Positions 46,968 through 59,544 of a stretch of 64,000 nt of DNA are shown piece by piece (position 1 is the stretch's first letter; each line of letters starts with the position of its first letter). Source of the DNA: Thiogranum longum (GTDB lineage: Bacteria; Pseudomonadota; Gammaproteobacteria; DSM-19610). Below the pieces are notes generated by a model. That model saw only the letters and a list, made by a program, of their open reading frames with translations, did not search any database and was not told where the DNA came from. Made by a program: the position numbers and the translations under genes. The stretch is taken from the NCBI RefSeq assembly GCF_004339085.1, contig NZ_SMFX01000001.1:1806242-1870241 (forward strand). Reading direction: 5' to 3'.

Positions 46968-47858
46968 ATGCCGGACACCCCCTACATTGGCCGTTTTGCA
47001 CCCTCACCTACCGGACCGCTGCATTTCGGCTCGCTGGTCGCTGCACTGGGCAGTTATCTTGATGCGCGCGCACAGGGCGGGCGCTGGCTGGTACGCATGG
47101 AAGACCTCGACCCGCCACGTGAAATGCCGGACGCGGCAGAGGACATCCTGCAAACGCTGGAAGACTTTGCGTTGCGGCATGACGGCGCGGTGATGTACCA
47201 GAGTCAGCGGCATGCCGCTTACCAGGCCACGCTTGAACAACTGATTGAACAGGGCATGGCTTACCCTTGCGCCTGTACGCGCCGGGAAATACGCGAGGCC
47301 GACCTGCCCGGCGGCATCTACCCGGGCACCTGCCGCAGTGGCCTGCAGGAGGGCCGCGAGGCACGCTCGGTACGCGCCCGCGTCGATAACAGCGTGATCC
47401 ATTTTACGGATCGTCTGCAAGGCCCCGTGGAGGAAAACCTTGTAACGCAGGTCGGTGATTTTATCCTGCACCGCGCCGACGGTCTGTTTGCCTACCAGCT
47501 TGCCGTGGTGGTCGATGATGCAGCGCAAGGTGTAACCGATATCGTGCGCGGGGCTGACCTGCTGGATTCCACCTGCCGCCAGATATGGCTGCAACAAAAA
47601 CTCGGACTGCCGACCCCCGCTTACCTGCACCTGCCGGTCGCGGTGAAGGCGGATGGCGCCAAGCTCAGCAAACAGACCTTTGCCGCACCGCTCGATCGCA
47701 ACCAACCCACACGGCAACTGGCGCGTGCGTTGCGCTTCCTGGGTCACACGGTGCCTGCCGAACTGGAACAGGAATCACCGGCCAGTTTTCTGCACTGGGC
47801 CATCGGGATATGGCGCATTGACCTGCTGCCGCGGGTAGCGACGATAGAAGCACGTTGA
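46968..47858 (+). CDS. gluQ: Glutamyl-Q tRNA(Asp) synthetase
   Basis: A 296-residue enzyme that attaches glutamate to queuosine in tRNA-Asp. It is a truncated class I GluRS with YIGRFAPSPTGPLHFGSL (HIGH-like), VDDAAQGVTDIVRGADLLDSTCRQ and KADGAKLSKQT (KLSKQ, KMSKS-like), and no anticodon domain. It lies directly after dksA, as in E. coli. queF upstream belongs to the same queuosine pathway. ATG 46959 is an alternative start. Confidence 0.95.
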   Translation: MPDTPYIGRFAPSPTGPLHFGSLVAALGSYLDARAQGGRWLVRMEDLDPPREMPDAAEDILQTLEDFALRHDGAVMYQSQRHAAYQATLEQLIEQGMAYPCACTRREIREADLPGGIYPGTCRSGLQEGREARSVRARVDNSVIHFTDRLQGPVEENLVTQVGDFILHRADGLFAYQLAVVVDDAAQGVTDIVRGADLLDSTCRQIWLQQKLGLPTPAYLHLPVAVKADGAKLSKQTFAAPLDRNQPTRQLARALRFLGHTVPAELEQESPASFLHWAIGIWRIDLLPRVATIEAR

Positions 47859-47926
47859 AGCGGTACGAAGATTATCCGTACAATGACCAGACAACATTCC
47901 GTTCCAGTCTGTCCGGAGCAGCGGCC

Positions 47927-48784
47927 ATGAAGTTTGCACAGTTTGTTTTAGTATTTTGCGGTGTACTGCTGGTCACCGGTTTACCATGCGCCGTTGCCGA
48001 CACGCCCCTCCTGCTGGGCATTCACCCCTACAAGACGCCCTCCCGTCTGCTCGCCGCTTTCACACCTCTGGCTGACTACCTGTCAAAAGGACTCGGAAGA
48101 CGGGTGGAAATCCGCATCAGCCCGGACTACCAGTCGCATATCCAGGCTATCGGCGAAGACCGTCTCGATATCGCCTACCTGGGACCGGCTTCGTACATTG
48201 CATTGACGGAAAAGTATGGCGAAAAACCCTTGCTGGCAAAACAGGTGATACACGGCAAGGCCACTTTTCGTGGCGCGATCATTGCCCGCAGCGACAGCAC
48301 CATCCGCTCACTCGCTGAACTGAAGGGAAAACGCTTCGCCTTTGGCGACCCGGAGTCGACTATGAGCAGCCTGCTACCACGTTATATGCTGCTACAGGCC
48401 GGCATCAGACTCGAAGACCTGGCAGCCTACCGTTTCCTCGGCTCGCACAACAATGTGGCGCTCGGTGTGCTCTCCGGTGATTTCGATGCCGGGGGTGTCA
48501 AAGAGGCCGTCTACAAGAAATACCGGGCAAAAGGCCTGAAACTCGTCACTTACACACCGGAAATCGCGGAACACCTGTTCGTCGCCAGCAAGCGCATGGA
48601 TCGCAGCAGGGTCAAGCGTATCGGCAACCTGCTGTTGGCTCTCGACAAGTCAGCGAATGGCCGCAAGATCATGGAAGCCATCAAGCCCGGCATGACCGCC
48701 ATGGTTCGCGTGAAAGACAGCGATTATCAAACACTGCGCGACATTCTGCGCACCCTGAAACGTGCTGACGGAGATTCCGGGTGA
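47927..48784 (+). CDS. PhnD-like periplasmic substrate-binding protein, coupled to a histidine kinase
   Basis: A 285-residue protein from the ATG at 47927 (GGAG upstream) with a signal peptide. The mature protein has the phosphate/phosphonate PhnD pattern (PLLLGIHPYKTPSRLLAAFTPLADYLS ... DIAYLGPASYIALTE ... KRFAFGDPESTMSSLLPRYML). No ABC permease or ATPase is near. Its last codon overlaps the kinase start by 4 nt, so it may be a sensor input for that kinase. Confidence 0.82.
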   Translation: MKFAQFVLVFCGVLLVTGLPCAVADTPLLLGIHPYKTPSRLLAAFTPLADYLSKGLGRRVEIRISPDYQSHIQAIGEDRLDIAYLGPASYIALTEKYGEKPLLAKQVIHGKATFRGAIIARSDSTIRSLAELKGKRFAFGDPESTMSSLLPRYMLLQAGIRLEDLAAYRFLGSHNNVALGVLSGDFDAGGVKEAVYKKYRAKGLKLVTYTPEIAEHLFVASKRMDRSRVKRIGNLLLALDKSANGRKIMEAIKPGMTAMVRVKDSDYQTLRDILRTLKRADGDSG

Positions 48785-50031
48785 CAGAAGAGCTGTCCAG
48801 GACAAGGCGCTCGATTATCGGCTTCATCGCTGTTCTTGGCATCTTCATGGCCATTGCAGATGGCCTGATTATTTCCCAGGTTTACCAGCGCAATATCACC
48901 GAACTGGAAACCTCCGTGTCGAATGAGGCCAGGATCTTTGCCAACCTGGTGTCAGAGGACCTGACCCGCGGCGACTACAGTTCTGTCGAAAGCGCTGCGC
49001 TCAACTGGGGCTCCAGCAGTACGCACATCAGCAGTATCGACATCGTCACAGCCAACGGCTTTGAACTGGGCAGCTACAAAAAGGCTGAACACCCGGAACA
49101 CTGGAAGCAGTTCAGCCAGACCATCCACTACGGTGACAATGCATCTGCATCTATCCACCTGACTGTCGACACGTCCCATATTCGCGCATATACACTGACT
49201 CTGTTAAGCCAGTTAATCGCTTTTTCCCTGGCACTCATTGTAATGCTGGGCTATGTCCTGCGACGTATTGCGCTACGCCCCCTGAATGAAGAAATCGAGG
49301 AACATCTGCGCACCGAAGAACAACTGGAAAAAAGTGCTCACAGACTGAAACTTGCCAAAAACGAACTCGAAGCCTACAGCTACACCCTGGCGCATGACCT
49401 GCGTACGCCACTCAGGGCAATTATCAGTTTTGCACAGATTATAAAAGAAGACAGTGCTGGCAAACTTGACGAAGAAGACCTCGATCACTTGAACCGTATT
49501 CACCATGCCGGCCAGCACATGAGTGCGCTGATCGATGACCTGATACAGCTCTCACGCCTTTCACAGGCGACCGTGAAACCCGCTGACTGTGATATCAGCG
49601 CAATTGCGACAGCCCTGCTCGAGCAACACCGGCAGGCGGACGCAGAACGTGAGATCACCTGCCGCGAACAACCCGGGATGCGGGTTCGCGGGGATCCGAA
49701 GCTGGTTGAACAACTACTGGGCAACCTGATAGACAACGCCTGGAAATATACTCGACATACCGCAAACCCGATGATTGAGGTCGGGATGCGCAGGCAGCGT
49801 GGCGTAAAATATTTTTATGTGCGCGACAACGGTGCCGGGTTTGATATGCAGTATGTCGACAAGCTGTTCGAGCCCTTCCAGCGACTGCATACCTCAACGG
49901 AATTTGAAGGGACGGGCATCGGCCTTGCCAGTGTCAGACGTGTCGTGCAAATGCACAATGGCGAAATCCATGCCGAAGCAGCGCCTGGTAAAGGCTGCAC
50001 GATTACTTTCTCACTGGAGCCGGGTCGCTGA
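48781..50031 (+). CDS. Membrane sensor histidine kinase
   Basis: A 416-residue kinase with TM1 (11-33), a periplasmic segment, TM2 (137-160), a short coil, then HisKA with H205 (YTLAHDLRTPLRAI) and an HATPase domain with N-box (LLGNLIDNAWKYTR) and G-boxes (DNGAGFDMQYVDKLFEPFQRLH, GTGIGLASV). GTG 48781 overlaps the upstream TGA. Downstream genes are acs and a two-receiver regulator, which may be its partner. Confidence 0.9.
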   Translation: MTEELSRTRRSIIGFIAVLGIFMAIADGLIISQVYQRNITELETSVSNEARIFANLVSEDLTRGDYSSVESAALNWGSSSTHISSIDIVTANGFELGSYKKAEHPEHWKQFSQTIHYGDNASASIHLTVDTSHIRAYTLTLLSQLIAFSLALIVMLGYVLRRIALRPLNEEIEEHLRTEEQLEKSAHRLKLAKNELEAYSYTLAHDLRTPLRAIISFAQIIKEDSAGKLDEEDLDHLNRIHHAGQHMSALIDDLIQLSRLSQATVKPADCDISAIATALLEQHRQADAEREITCREQPGMRVRGDPKLVEQLLGNLIDNAWKYTRHTANPMIEVGMRRQRGVKYFYVRDNGAGFDMQYVDKLFEPFQRLHTSTEFEGTGIGLASVRRVVQMHNGEIHAEAAPGKGCTITFSLEPGR

Positions 50032-50145
50032 CATCCACCCACACACCCGAAGCGCATTGATACTGCTTCCCGATTGTCCGTACAATGTGCCAAATCTGAA
50101 CAACAATACAGGCTTGCCTATCCAGCCACCAGAAGGAGTTTGTGG

Positions 50146-52083
50146 ATGTCCGAGGAAAAGGTCTACCCGGTACCCCCCGCCTTTGCTGCCAAGGCACACA
50201 TTAATGAAACACAGTACCGCGACATGTACCAGCGCTCCATCGACGATCCTGACGGGTTCTGGGGTCAGCAGGCAGAAGCGTTCATCAGCTGGTACAAGCC
50301 CTGGGACAAGGTGCTCGACTGGGACTTCAACGAGCCCCGCATCGAGTGGTTTGGCGGCGCCGAGCTTAACGCCAGCTATAACTGTATCGACCGGCACCTG
50401 GATACGCGTGGCGACCAGACAGCCATTGTATGGGAGGGCGACGACCCGGCCCAGGACAAGTGCATTACCTACAACGAGCTGCACCGTGAAGTTTGCAGCT
50501 TCTCCAATGTGCTGAAAAAGCGTGGCGTCAGAAAAGGCGACCGGGTATGTATCTATATGCCGATGATCCCGGAAGCGGCCTACGCCATGCTGGCCTGCGC
50601 GCGCATCGGTGCGGTGCACTCGGTAGTGTTCGGTGGCTTCTCGGCGGAGTCGATCAAGGACCGCATTCTCGACTCGGACTGCCGTGTGGTGATTACCGCC
50701 GATGAAGGTGTTCGCGGCGGCAAGGCCGTGGCGCTCAAGGCACACACCGACAAGGCGCTGGAAGGTTGCCCGGATGTGCACACGGTGGTTGTGGTACGTC
50801 GTACCGGCGGCCACATCCAGTGGCACGAGGAACGTGACGTGTGGCTGCATGAGATCGCCGCTACCGTCGATGCAAACTGCGAGCCGGAACACATGTCCGC
50901 CGAGGATCCGCTGTTCATCCTTTATACGTCGGGCTCCACCGGCAAACCCAAGGGCGTCCTGCACACCACCGGTGGCTACCTGTTGTATGCCGCCATGACA
51001 CACCAGTATGTGTTTGACTACCAGGACGGTGAAACCTACTGGTGCACCGCCGACGTTGGCTGGATTACCGGCCATACCTATATTGTGTATGGCCCGCTGG
51101 CGAATGGCGCAAAGACGCTGATGTTCGAAGGTATTCCCACCTGGCCGGATGCCTCGCGCTTCTGGCAGGTGTGCGACAAGCACCAGGTCACAACTTTTTA
51201 TACTGCGCCAACCGCCATACGCGCGCTGATGCGAGAAGGCGAAGGCCCGGTCAAGAAGACCAGCCGCAGCAGCCTGCGCCTGCTTGGCACAGTCGGTGAG
51301 CCGATCAACCCGGAAGCCTGGGAATGGTACTACCATGTTGTCGGTGACGGACGCTGCCCGATTGTCGATACCTGGTGGCAGACTGAAACCGGTGGCCACA
51401 TGATTACGCCCCTGCCCGGCGCAATTGCCACCAAACCCGGTTCGGCAACCGTGCCGTTTTTTGGTGTGGCGCCGGCGCTGGTCGATAACGAGGGCAAGCT
51501 GCTGGAAGGCGAGGCCGAAGGCAACCTGGTCATCACGCGCCCCTGGCCGGCCATGATGCGCACCGTGTACGGTGACCATAAACGCTTCAAGGAGACGTAC
51601 TTTTCAACCTATCCCGGCATGTACTTCAGCGGTGACGGTGCGCGCCGCGACAAGGACGGCTATTACTGGATTACCGGGCGTGTTGATGACGTACTGAACG
51701 TCTCCGGGCACCGCCTGGGTACGGCGGAACTGGAAAGTGCGCTGGTGTTGCACGATGCCGTTGCCGAGGCGGCCGTGGTCGGCTACCCGCATGACATCAA
51801 GGGCCAGGGTATTTATGCCTACGTCACCCTGGTCAAGGGTATTGAACCGACTGACGCGCTCAAGACCGAACTGATCAAACTGGTTCGTAACGAAATCGGG
51901 CCTATCGCCACCATTGATGTCCTGCAGTGGGCGCCGGCATTGCCCAAAACCCGTTCCGGAAAAATCATGCGCCGCATCCTGCGCAAGATTGCCGCCAATG
52001 AAATCGATAGCCTGGGTGACACCAGCACACTCGCCGATCCGGGCGTGGTCGATGAACTGCTCGCCAACCGGGCCCATCAATGA
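50146..52083 (+). CDS. acs: Acetyl-CoA synthetase (AMP-forming)
   Basis: A 645-residue acyl-CoA synthetase. The core motif is [22 protein letters not shown], with [16 protein letters not shown] for acyl/AMP binding and the acetylatable Lys near the end ([17 protein letters not shown]). Acs converts acetate and CoA to acetyl-CoA. Start ATG 50146 with AAGGAG seven bases upstream. The gene overlaps the following response regulator by 4 nt, a rarely seen pairing. Confidence 0.95.
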   Translation: MSEEKVYPVPPAFAAKAHINETQYRDMYQRSIDDPDGFWGQQAEAFISWYKPWDKVLDWDFNEPRIEWFGGAELNASYNCIDRHLDTRGDQTAIVWEGDDPAQDKCITYNELHREVCSFSNVLKKRGVRKGDRVCIYMPMIPEAAYAMLACARIGAVHSVVFGGFSAESIKDRILDSDCRVVITADEGVRGGKAVALKAHTDKALEGCPDVHTVVVVRRTGGHIQWHEERDVWLHEIAATVDANCEPEHMSAEDPLFILYTSGSTGKPKGVLHTTGGYLLYAAMTHQYVFDYQDGETYWCTADVGWITGHTYIVYGPLANGAKTLMFEGIPTWPDASRFWQVCDKHQVTTFYTAPTAIRALMREGEGPVKKTSRSSLRLLGTVGEPINPEAWEWYYHVVGDGRCPIVDTWWQTETGGHMITPLPGAIATKPGSATVPFFGVAPALVDNEGKLLEGEAEGNLVITRPWPAMMRTVYGDHKRFKETYFSTYPGMYFSGDGARRDKDGYYWITGRVDDVLNVSGHRLGTAELESALVLHDAVAEAAVVGYPHDIKGQGIYAYVTLVKGIEPTDALKTELIKLVRNEIGPIATIDVLQWAPALPKTRSGKIMRRILRKIAANEIDSLGDTSTLADPGVVDELLANRAHQ

Positions 52084-52874
52084 GCCTGCTTTCATTACAA
52101 CAACTTGATGTACTGCTGGTTGAACCCTCCTCTACGCAACATCGTATAATCGATGGCTACCTCACCGCGATGGGAACGCCTGCCATTCGCTGGGCCCAGG
52201 ATGGTGATACCGCGCTGGCACTGATGCAGGCCAACACGCCTGACCTTGTGATCAGTACCATGCACCTGCCCGATATGACCGGCACCGATCTGGTTCTGCG
52301 CATGCGTGAGGATGACCAGTTGATTGATGTTGCCTTCATGCTGATCTCCAGCGAGACGGATATCCATTATCTGGAACCACTACGCCAGGCCGGTGTTATC
52401 GCCATCCTTCCCAAGCCCTGCACCCAGGAACAGCTTCGTACCGCCATGTACAACGCGCTGGATTTTCTGGAACCGGAACCGCTGGAACTGGAGAACATTG
52501 CTCCGGAAGAACTGAATGTACTGGTGGTTGATGACAGTTTCACATCGCGGCGCATTATTCTCAGTATGCTGGAGAAGCTCGGTGTCGAAAAAATCAGCGA
52601 AGCCGAAAACGGCAAACAGGCCATTGGCATTATCGAAAGCCAGTTCTTCGACCTGATTGTCACGGACTACAACATGCCCGAGATGGACGGAAGGGAACTC
52701 AGCACCTATATCCGCAGTGAAAGCAGCCAACAGAGCGTGCCGGTGCTGATGGTGACTTCTGAAACCGACAAGGCAAGGCTGGCCGGTGTGGAACAAAGCG
52801 GGGTTTCGGCCATTTTCGACAAACCGTTCAACGTCGATACACTGCGCAGCGCCATTCAGCGACTGCTCTCCTGA
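52080..52874 (+). CDS. Two-receiver response regulator with a degenerate first domain
   Basis: A 264-residue protein of two REC domains and no output domain. In the first (1-125) the acceptor Asp is replaced by Thr60 ([11 protein letters not shown]) and the acidic pair is reduced to a single Glu (LLVEPS), although K112 is kept. In the second (145-264) D151/D152, the acceptor D196 ([12 protein letters not shown]) and K248 (FDKPF) are intact. The start overlaps the acs stop (ATGA). The first domain may act as a phosphorylation-independent partner surface. Confidence 0.88.
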   Translation: MSLLSLQQLDVLLVEPSSTQHRIIDGYLTAMGTPAIRWAQDGDTALALMQANTPDLVISTMHLPDMTGTDLVLRMREDDQLIDVAFMLISSETDIHYLEPLRQAGVIAILPKPCTQEQLRTAMYNALDFLEPEPLELENIAPEELNVLVVDDSFTSRRIILSMLEKLGVEKISEAENGKQAIGIIESQFFDLIVTDYNMPEMDGRELSTYIRSESSQQSVPVLMVTSETDKARLAGVEQSGVSAIFDKPFNVDTLRSAIQRLLS

Positions 52875-52879
52875 CCAGG

Positions 52880-53845
52880 ATGCCGGCAGATGGCGGGTTC
52901 CGGGCTGCCTGGTGGCTACCGGGCGCCCACCTGCAGACACTCTTTCCGACACTGTTCCGTGTTCGCAGACCCCCGCCTCTGAAACGCGAACGACTTGAAC
53001 TCACCGACGGCGATTTCCTCGACCTGGACTGGACACGCGAACAGACGGGGCCGTTGGTACTCCTGCTGCATGGCCTGGAAGGCTCATTAGATTCACACTA
53101 CGCCTCCAGCTTTCTGGAGACGCTGGATCGTTCCGGACTGCAGTGTGTACAGATGTACTTTCGCGGCTGTAACGGTGAACCCAACCGGCTGCCACGTGGC
53201 TACCACTCAGGCGAAACCGGCGACCTGCAAACGATTATTGAGCATATCAGGCAGCGCTACCCCGAACGCGACCTGTATACCGTCGGTGTCTCACTGGGCG
53301 GGAATGTATTACTGAAATGGCTGGGCGAGAACCCGCAACAGCAGCAGCTACAGCGCGCCGTTGCGATATCGGTACCGTTTGACCTGGCCAATTCCGCAGC
53401 CCGGCTGGAGCGCGGGTTGTCGCGCCTCTACCAGGCCTACCTGCTGCGCAAGCTAAGGCACTCACTGCGTCGCAAGGCACAGCATGTCGACATGCCGATT
53501 GATATGTCACGTCTGTCGAAACTCACCACATTCCGCCAGTTCGACAATGAAGTCACCGCACGCCTGCACGGTTTTGACGGTGTTGATGATTACTACACAA
53601 AATCCAGCAGCCGACAGTTTGTATCACGCATCACCACACCGACGCTGATTATTCACGCACTGGATGACCCGTTCATGACTCCCGACGCCATTCCCCGCAG
53701 CGACGAAACGGGTCCTGGCGTAGTACTCGAACTTTATCGCAGCGGCGGTCATGTAGGATTTGTTTCCGGACGATGGCCCCTGCGCCCGCATTACTGGCTC
53801 GATCAGCGCGTTGCAGCCTACCTGATCGCCGGGGAAAGTCAGTGA
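52880..53845 (+). CDS. YheT-family alpha/beta hydrolase
   Basis: A 321-residue alpha/beta hydrolase (UPF0017/YheT group). It has LVLLLHGLEGSLDS (oxyanion region), the nucleophile elbow GVSLGGNVLLKW, the acid in HALDDPFMTPDAIP and the His in YRSGGHVGFVSG. Enzymes of this group are esterases of unknown natural substrate. Confidence 0.88.
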   Translation: MPADGGFRAAWWLPGAHLQTLFPTLFRVRRPPPLKRERLELTDGDFLDLDWTREQTGPLVLLLHGLEGSLDSHYASSFLETLDRSGLQCVQMYFRGCNGEPNRLPRGYHSGETGDLQTIIEHIRQRYPERDLYTVGVSLGGNVLLKWLGENPQQQQLQRAVAISVPFDLANSAARLERGLSRLYQAYLLRKLRHSLRRKAQHVDMPIDMSRLSKLTTFRQFDNEVTARLHGFDGVDDYYTKSSSRQFVSRITTPTLIIHALDDPFMTPDAIPRSDETGPGVVLELYRSGGHVGFVSGRWPLRPHYWLDQRVAAYLIAGESQ

Positions 53846-54226
53846 TCCAGCGCTATTCTTGCACCATATCTGTGCACTATAAGTAAATTCTTATTCTCTC
53901 GATTCAGGCCGGTGTTGTTCCTGTTTGTCGCTGAACCCTGTCAGCACAGGCGCATCGGCAATACCCAAGATAATTTCTAGCTTCAATCCATATCCTGTTG
54001 TTTTGGCTAATCTAGTATAGATATTTTTAATGCGGGAATAGACATAACAAGCGGTTAAGCAACAGAATTTCTCAACACTGTCCTCAAGCTGTGTAGGGTC
54101 ATGCCGATACTCCACCCAGACTGATTCGTCAATACCTTGGCGCACAGAATTGAGAATCTACACCCTGCAGGGAGCCGCTTTTACGGTCCCCTACGACCAG
54201 GATGACCTGTTGAGGCTAAACACACT
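53846..54226. other. Intergenic region
   Basis: About 380 bp. The A/T-rich central part holds only a weak 84-codon minus-strand frame without a ribosome site. No repeat, RNA or clear promoter is seen, although the promoter of the next gene must be here. Confidence 0.4.
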
Positions 54227-55597
54227 ATGACACGTTCGAACCTGATCAAGACAACCGCGCTGAGCCTGGTGCTACTGTCAGGCGCAAGCCATGCATCCGA
54301 AGCTGATATTTACTCGATCCACTTCACTGAAGATGGCAGACATCTTATTACAGGTGGTGCCGGAGGCTATACGCTGGCCGAAAAGGTCGAGCATACCGGT
54401 GGTATAAAAATCTGGGATGCAAAGAGTGGCGCACTGGTCGAGGCGCTGGGTGACCGCAAGGATCTGGATGCACTGTTCGGTAGCCAGTATGGCCGCGTGG
54501 GCAACCGCCGCTGGGGGATCAGCAACTTCAAGGATGTGGTGATGACGGGTTCCTACCCGAGCGGCAAGGTGCTGGTGATACCGAGTTCACTGGGTGTTAT
54601 GGATAACAACCAGAAAACACAGCTGCCTGGCTTCATCGGTGGCTACATGGATTTCTCGGGCAAGCAGCCGGCCCGTATTGAACTGTCAAAGATCAATGCC
54701 AAGAACGGTAACTGCGACCCCAAGACCGGTTTCCATGATTATGTCGGGCCGATTGTGCCTTCCAATAACGGCAAGTTCGCCGCCATCGTGGTGAATACCT
54801 GTACGGCACGCACCAACGACAAGGACCAGCAGGTCGCCTTTGAATACAATTCCGATTTACACGTGATGGATCTGGAAAAATTCACCATCACCCGCACCAT
54901 CGAACATATCGATGCAGGCGTCTACGCGCTGGGTATTACCGATGCCGGTAACCGCGTGGCATTCGTCGGCCGTGACCAGTTCGCTGTCATCGATACCGAC
55001 AGCGACAAACGTCATGTTGTCGAAACCTACTCGGGCAGTGATTTCATGATTCCGCGCCAGTTCAGCTCCCTGCAATTCAGCAAGGATGGCAAACAACTGA
55101 TCTCGCTGCGCAATGTATACGACATCGAAAGCGGCAAGGAACACACCCTGAAATGGGCCAGCGGCGACGCCAAGAAGCCACGCCGTATTTCCAGTGTTCG
55201 TGTTTCACCCGACCTGAAGTTTTTCGCCATTGTCATGCCGAAGCGTTCATTGATTACCTTCGGTGACGACGGCCTGCCCCACTCTTACGGCAAGGCGGAC
55301 AAGGTTGTGTTGCTGAGCACCACTACCGGTGAACGCACCGAGCTTGAAATTACCGAGTCCATGACCGAAGGCAAGCGTTGTGTCACGGATATTTCCCCGG
55401 ACAGCCAGCGCGTCGCTGTAGGCTGCAAGGGTGGTCTGCTACGCGTGTATGACTCGCAGACCGGTAAACTGGTCTGGAACAAGCAGAACCTCGGCAAGAA
55501 GTCTGATAACGGCCTCATGCAGGTCGAGTATGACGATGGCCTGGATAACCTGTACAGCATGCTGGACAGCTCAAAGGACAGCTTGCTGTTGAACTAG
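54227..55597 (+). CDS. Secreted beta-propeller (WD40-like) protein
   Basis: A 456-residue protein with a signal peptide (TALSLVLLSGASHASEA). It carries repeating blade-type strands such as YSIHFTEDGRHLITGG, GGIKIWDAKSGALVEALG, GVYALGITDAGNRVAFVG and KFFAIVMPKR, each ending with an aromatic/charged D-x-x-S/T-G turn. Five to seven blades are likely, though no classic WD pairs are kept. The Cys pairs fit a periplasmic home. Function unknown. Confidence 0.75.
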   Translation: MTRSNLIKTTALSLVLLSGASHASEADIYSIHFTEDGRHLITGGAGGYTLAEKVEHTGGIKIWDAKSGALVEALGDRKDLDALFGSQYGRVGNRRWGISNFKDVVMTGSYPSGKVLVIPSSLGVMDNNQKTQLPGFIGGYMDFSGKQPARIELSKINAKNGNCDPKTGFHDYVGPIVPSNNGKFAAIVVNTCTARTNDKDQQVAFEYNSDLHVMDLEKFTITRTIEHIDAGVYALGITDAGNRVAFVGRDQFAVIDTDSDKRHVVETYSGSDFMIPRQFSSLQFSKDGKQLISLRNVYDIESGKEHTLKWASGDAKKPRRISSVRVSPDLKFFAIVMPKRSLITFGDDGLPHSYGKADKVVLLSTTTGERTELEITESMTEGKRCVTDISPDSQRVAVGCKGGLLRVYDSQTGKLVWNKQNLGKKSDNGLMQVEYDDGLDNLYSMLDSSKDSLLLN

Positions 55598-55619
55598 CTC
55601 ACTGTTGAACTGGCTTACT

Positions 55620-55644
55620 GTCATACCGGCGAAAGCCGGTATCC
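55620..55644. repeat. REP-like hairpin
   Basis: ATACCGGC-GAAA-GCCGGTAT forms a strong stem. The same motif occurs in the interior of the element at 8592-8747. Confidence 0.6.
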
Positions 55645-55646
55645 AT

Positions 55647-55672
55647 AAAAAAAGGGCCTTACGGCCCTTTTT

Positions 55673-55674
<2 letters not shown>
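55647..55674. terminator. Bidirectional rho-independent terminator
   Basis: A7-GGGCC-TTAC-GGCCC-T7. The G/C stem with A and T runs on both sides would terminate both the propeller gene and pnp, whose stop codon starts in the T-run at 55673-55675. Confidence 0.85.
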
Positions 55675-57751
<2,077 letters not shown>

Positions 57752-57808
57752 TGGCAAGTCCTTAACTGGTGGCTACAGCTGTTGATTGAATGCAATATCG
57801 AAGAGGTA

Positions 57809-58078
57809 TTAGCGACGCAGACCCAGGCGACCAATCAGGTCCTGGTAACGGCTGACGTCCTTGCCCTTGAGGTAATCGAGCAATTTACGGCGGTTGCTGA
57901 CCATGCGTAACAGACCCTGGCGGGAATGGTGGTCATGCTTGTGTTCCTGGAAGTGTGATGTCAGTTCCTGGATGTTTGCGGTCAGCAGCGCGACCTGTAC
58001 TTCGGGGGAACCGGTGTCGCCCTGCGCGCGCTGGTAATCAGTGACAATCTGTTGTTTCTGTTCGGTTGATAAAGCCAT
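57809..58078 (-). CDS. rpsO: 30S ribosomal protein S15
   Basis: An 89-residue protein ([32 protein letters not shown] ... [23 protein letters not shown]). It binds 16S rRNA early in 30S assembly. ATG 58078 with GGAG upstream; a longer frame from 58090 lacks family support. Confidence 0.97.
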   Translation of the reverse strand: MALSTEQKQQIVTDYQRAQGDTGSPEVQVALLTANIQELTSHFQEHKHDHHSRQGLLRMVSNRRKLLDYLKGKDVSRYQDLIGRLGLRR

Positions 58079-58174
58079 GCTTTGCTCCAAAATGTAAGTC
58101 GTATTGTTGCATCCAGCGAACAGGCCAGACGCAAGCCGGGTAGTTTACCTGTACAGGCCTGTTCGCTCAATAGC

Positions 58175-59092
58175 TTAGGCACCTTTCATCATCCGGCGCG
58201 GGGCGACCCGGCCGTCGTCGAGAATTTCGCCCATGCCGAGGAAGGTATGCTCGCCCTCGTACAGTCGCACCCAGCCGCTGGTCGGTGCGCGCGGCACCAG
58301 AACGGCCTGCCCCTGGCGCAGGTAGAACGCTGCATCAGCGGATAAATTCACGTTTGGCCATTGAGTTAGCGCAGTTTCAATGGGTAGCAGCAGGTCATCA
58401 GTGGCACGTTTATCTTCTTCCTTGACCGCTTCAAGCTGCTCCAGGGTGACGAGATTTTCATCACCATACGGGCCAACGGCCGTGCGCCGCAGTGCCGACA
58501 CGTGTGCACCACAGCCAAGCCTCTCGCCAATATCCTCTACCAATGTACGGACATAGGTGCCTTTCGAGCAATGTACCGAAATATCCAGCCAATCGTCGCC
58601 GCGCCCGGTCAGGGTGAGTTCGTGGATATCCACGGGGCGCGGGTCGCGCTCCACCTCGACACCCTGGCGGGCCAGTTTGTAGAGTCGCTGACCTTCGTGC
58701 TTGAGCGCCGAGTACATGGGCGGGATCTGTTCGATGGCGCCACGGAATTGCTCCAGCACCGATTCAATCTGTGCATCGCTGTAGTTTTCCACCGGGCGGG
58801 TGCTGACCACTTCACCTTCCGCATCCGCCGTGGTGGTCTTCACGCCCAGCTGGCAGCGCACTTCATAGCGTTTGTCGGCATCCAGCAGGAATGCGGATAC
58901 CTTGGTGGCCTCGCCCATACAGACAGGCAACACACCGGACGCGAGTGGGTCCAGACTGCCGGTATGACCGGCCTTTTTGGCAAAATACAGGCGTTTGACC
59001 TGTTGCAGGGCGTCGTTGGAGGTTATCCCCGACGGTTTATCCAGCAACAAAATGCCATTTACATCCCGGCCTCGTACGCGGCGTCGACCCAT
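58175..59092 (-). CDS. truB: tRNA pseudouridine-55 synthase
   Basis: A 305-residue enzyme that makes pseudouridine at position 55 of the T loop. It has GILLLDKPSGITSNDALQQVKRL and the catalytic Asp in KKAGHTGSLDPLASGVLPVCMGEAT. The C-terminal PUA-like part (VLVPRAPTSGWVRLYEGEHTFLGMGEI) is complete. It lies 14 bp after rbfA. Confidence 0.96.
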   Translation of the reverse strand: MGRRRVRGRDVNGILLLDKPSGITSNDALQQVKRLYFAKKAGHTGSLDPLASGVLPVCMGEATKVSAFLLDADKRYEVRCQLGVKTTTADAEGEVVSTRPVENYSDAQIESVLEQFRGAIEQIPPMYSALKHEGQRLYKLARQGVEVERDPRPVDIHELTLTGRGDDWLDISVHCSKGTYVRTLVEDIGERLGCGAHVSALRRTAVGPYGDENLVTLEQLEAVKEEDKRATDDLLLPIETALTQWPNVNLSADAAFYLRQGQAVLVPRAPTSGWVRLYEGEHTFLGMGEILDDGRVAPRRMMKGA

Positions 59093-59106
59093 AATCGGTA
59101 AAATCC

Positions 59107-59496
59107 TCAGTTGTTATCAGGATCGGTATCGTCGTCGGGTTTCGCATCTGCCTTCACGACAGAATCGATCAACGCGCTCAGACGGGCCCCTTCCTGAAGG
59201 GAATGATCCTGTTTGAAATGGAGTTGCGGTACATGCCGCATCTTGAGTGTCTGCCCCAGCAGGTGGCGCAGGAAGCCCGCCGCACCTTCCAGCGCTTTCA
59301 GCAGTTCGGTGATTTCTTCCTGCTCGCCCAGGGTCGAGACGTAGACTTTGGCATGAGACAGATCACGCGAAACCTCAACAGCCGACACGCTGACCAGGCC
59401 AACGCGCGGATCGCGCACTTCGTCACGAATCAGAGTCGCGAGTTCGCGCTGAATCTGCTCGCCAACACGGCGCGTTCTGGGAAAATCTCTGGGCAT
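59107..59496 (-). CDS. rbfA: 30S ribosome-binding factor
   Basis: A 129-residue KH-like factor that helps mature the 16S rRNA 5' end (RTRRVGEQIQRELATLIRDEVRDPRVGLVSVSAVEVSRDLSHAKVYVS). The length and C-terminal acidic tail are normal. It sits between infB and truB. Confidence 0.95.
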   Translation of the reverse strand: MPRDFPRTRRVGEQIQRELATLIRDEVRDPRVGLVSVSAVEVSRDLSHAKVYVSTLGEQEEITELLKALEGAAGFLRHLLGQTLKMRHVPQLHFKQDHSLQEGARLSALIDSVVKADAKPDDDTDPDNN

Positions 59497-59544
59497 GACA
59501 ACTCACCGTCGCTACCGGAAACCGGCGCGATCTCAACGGCCGGA

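Noticed and set aside
50011-51579. 522-codon frame antisense to acs
   Set aside because: It starts and ends in acs and matches no known protein, while Acs is full-length on the other strand.
53891-54145. 84-codon minus-strand frame in the gap before the propeller gene
   Set aside because: No ribosome site or recognised domain; kept only as a remote possibility since the stretch is A/T-richer than its neighbours.
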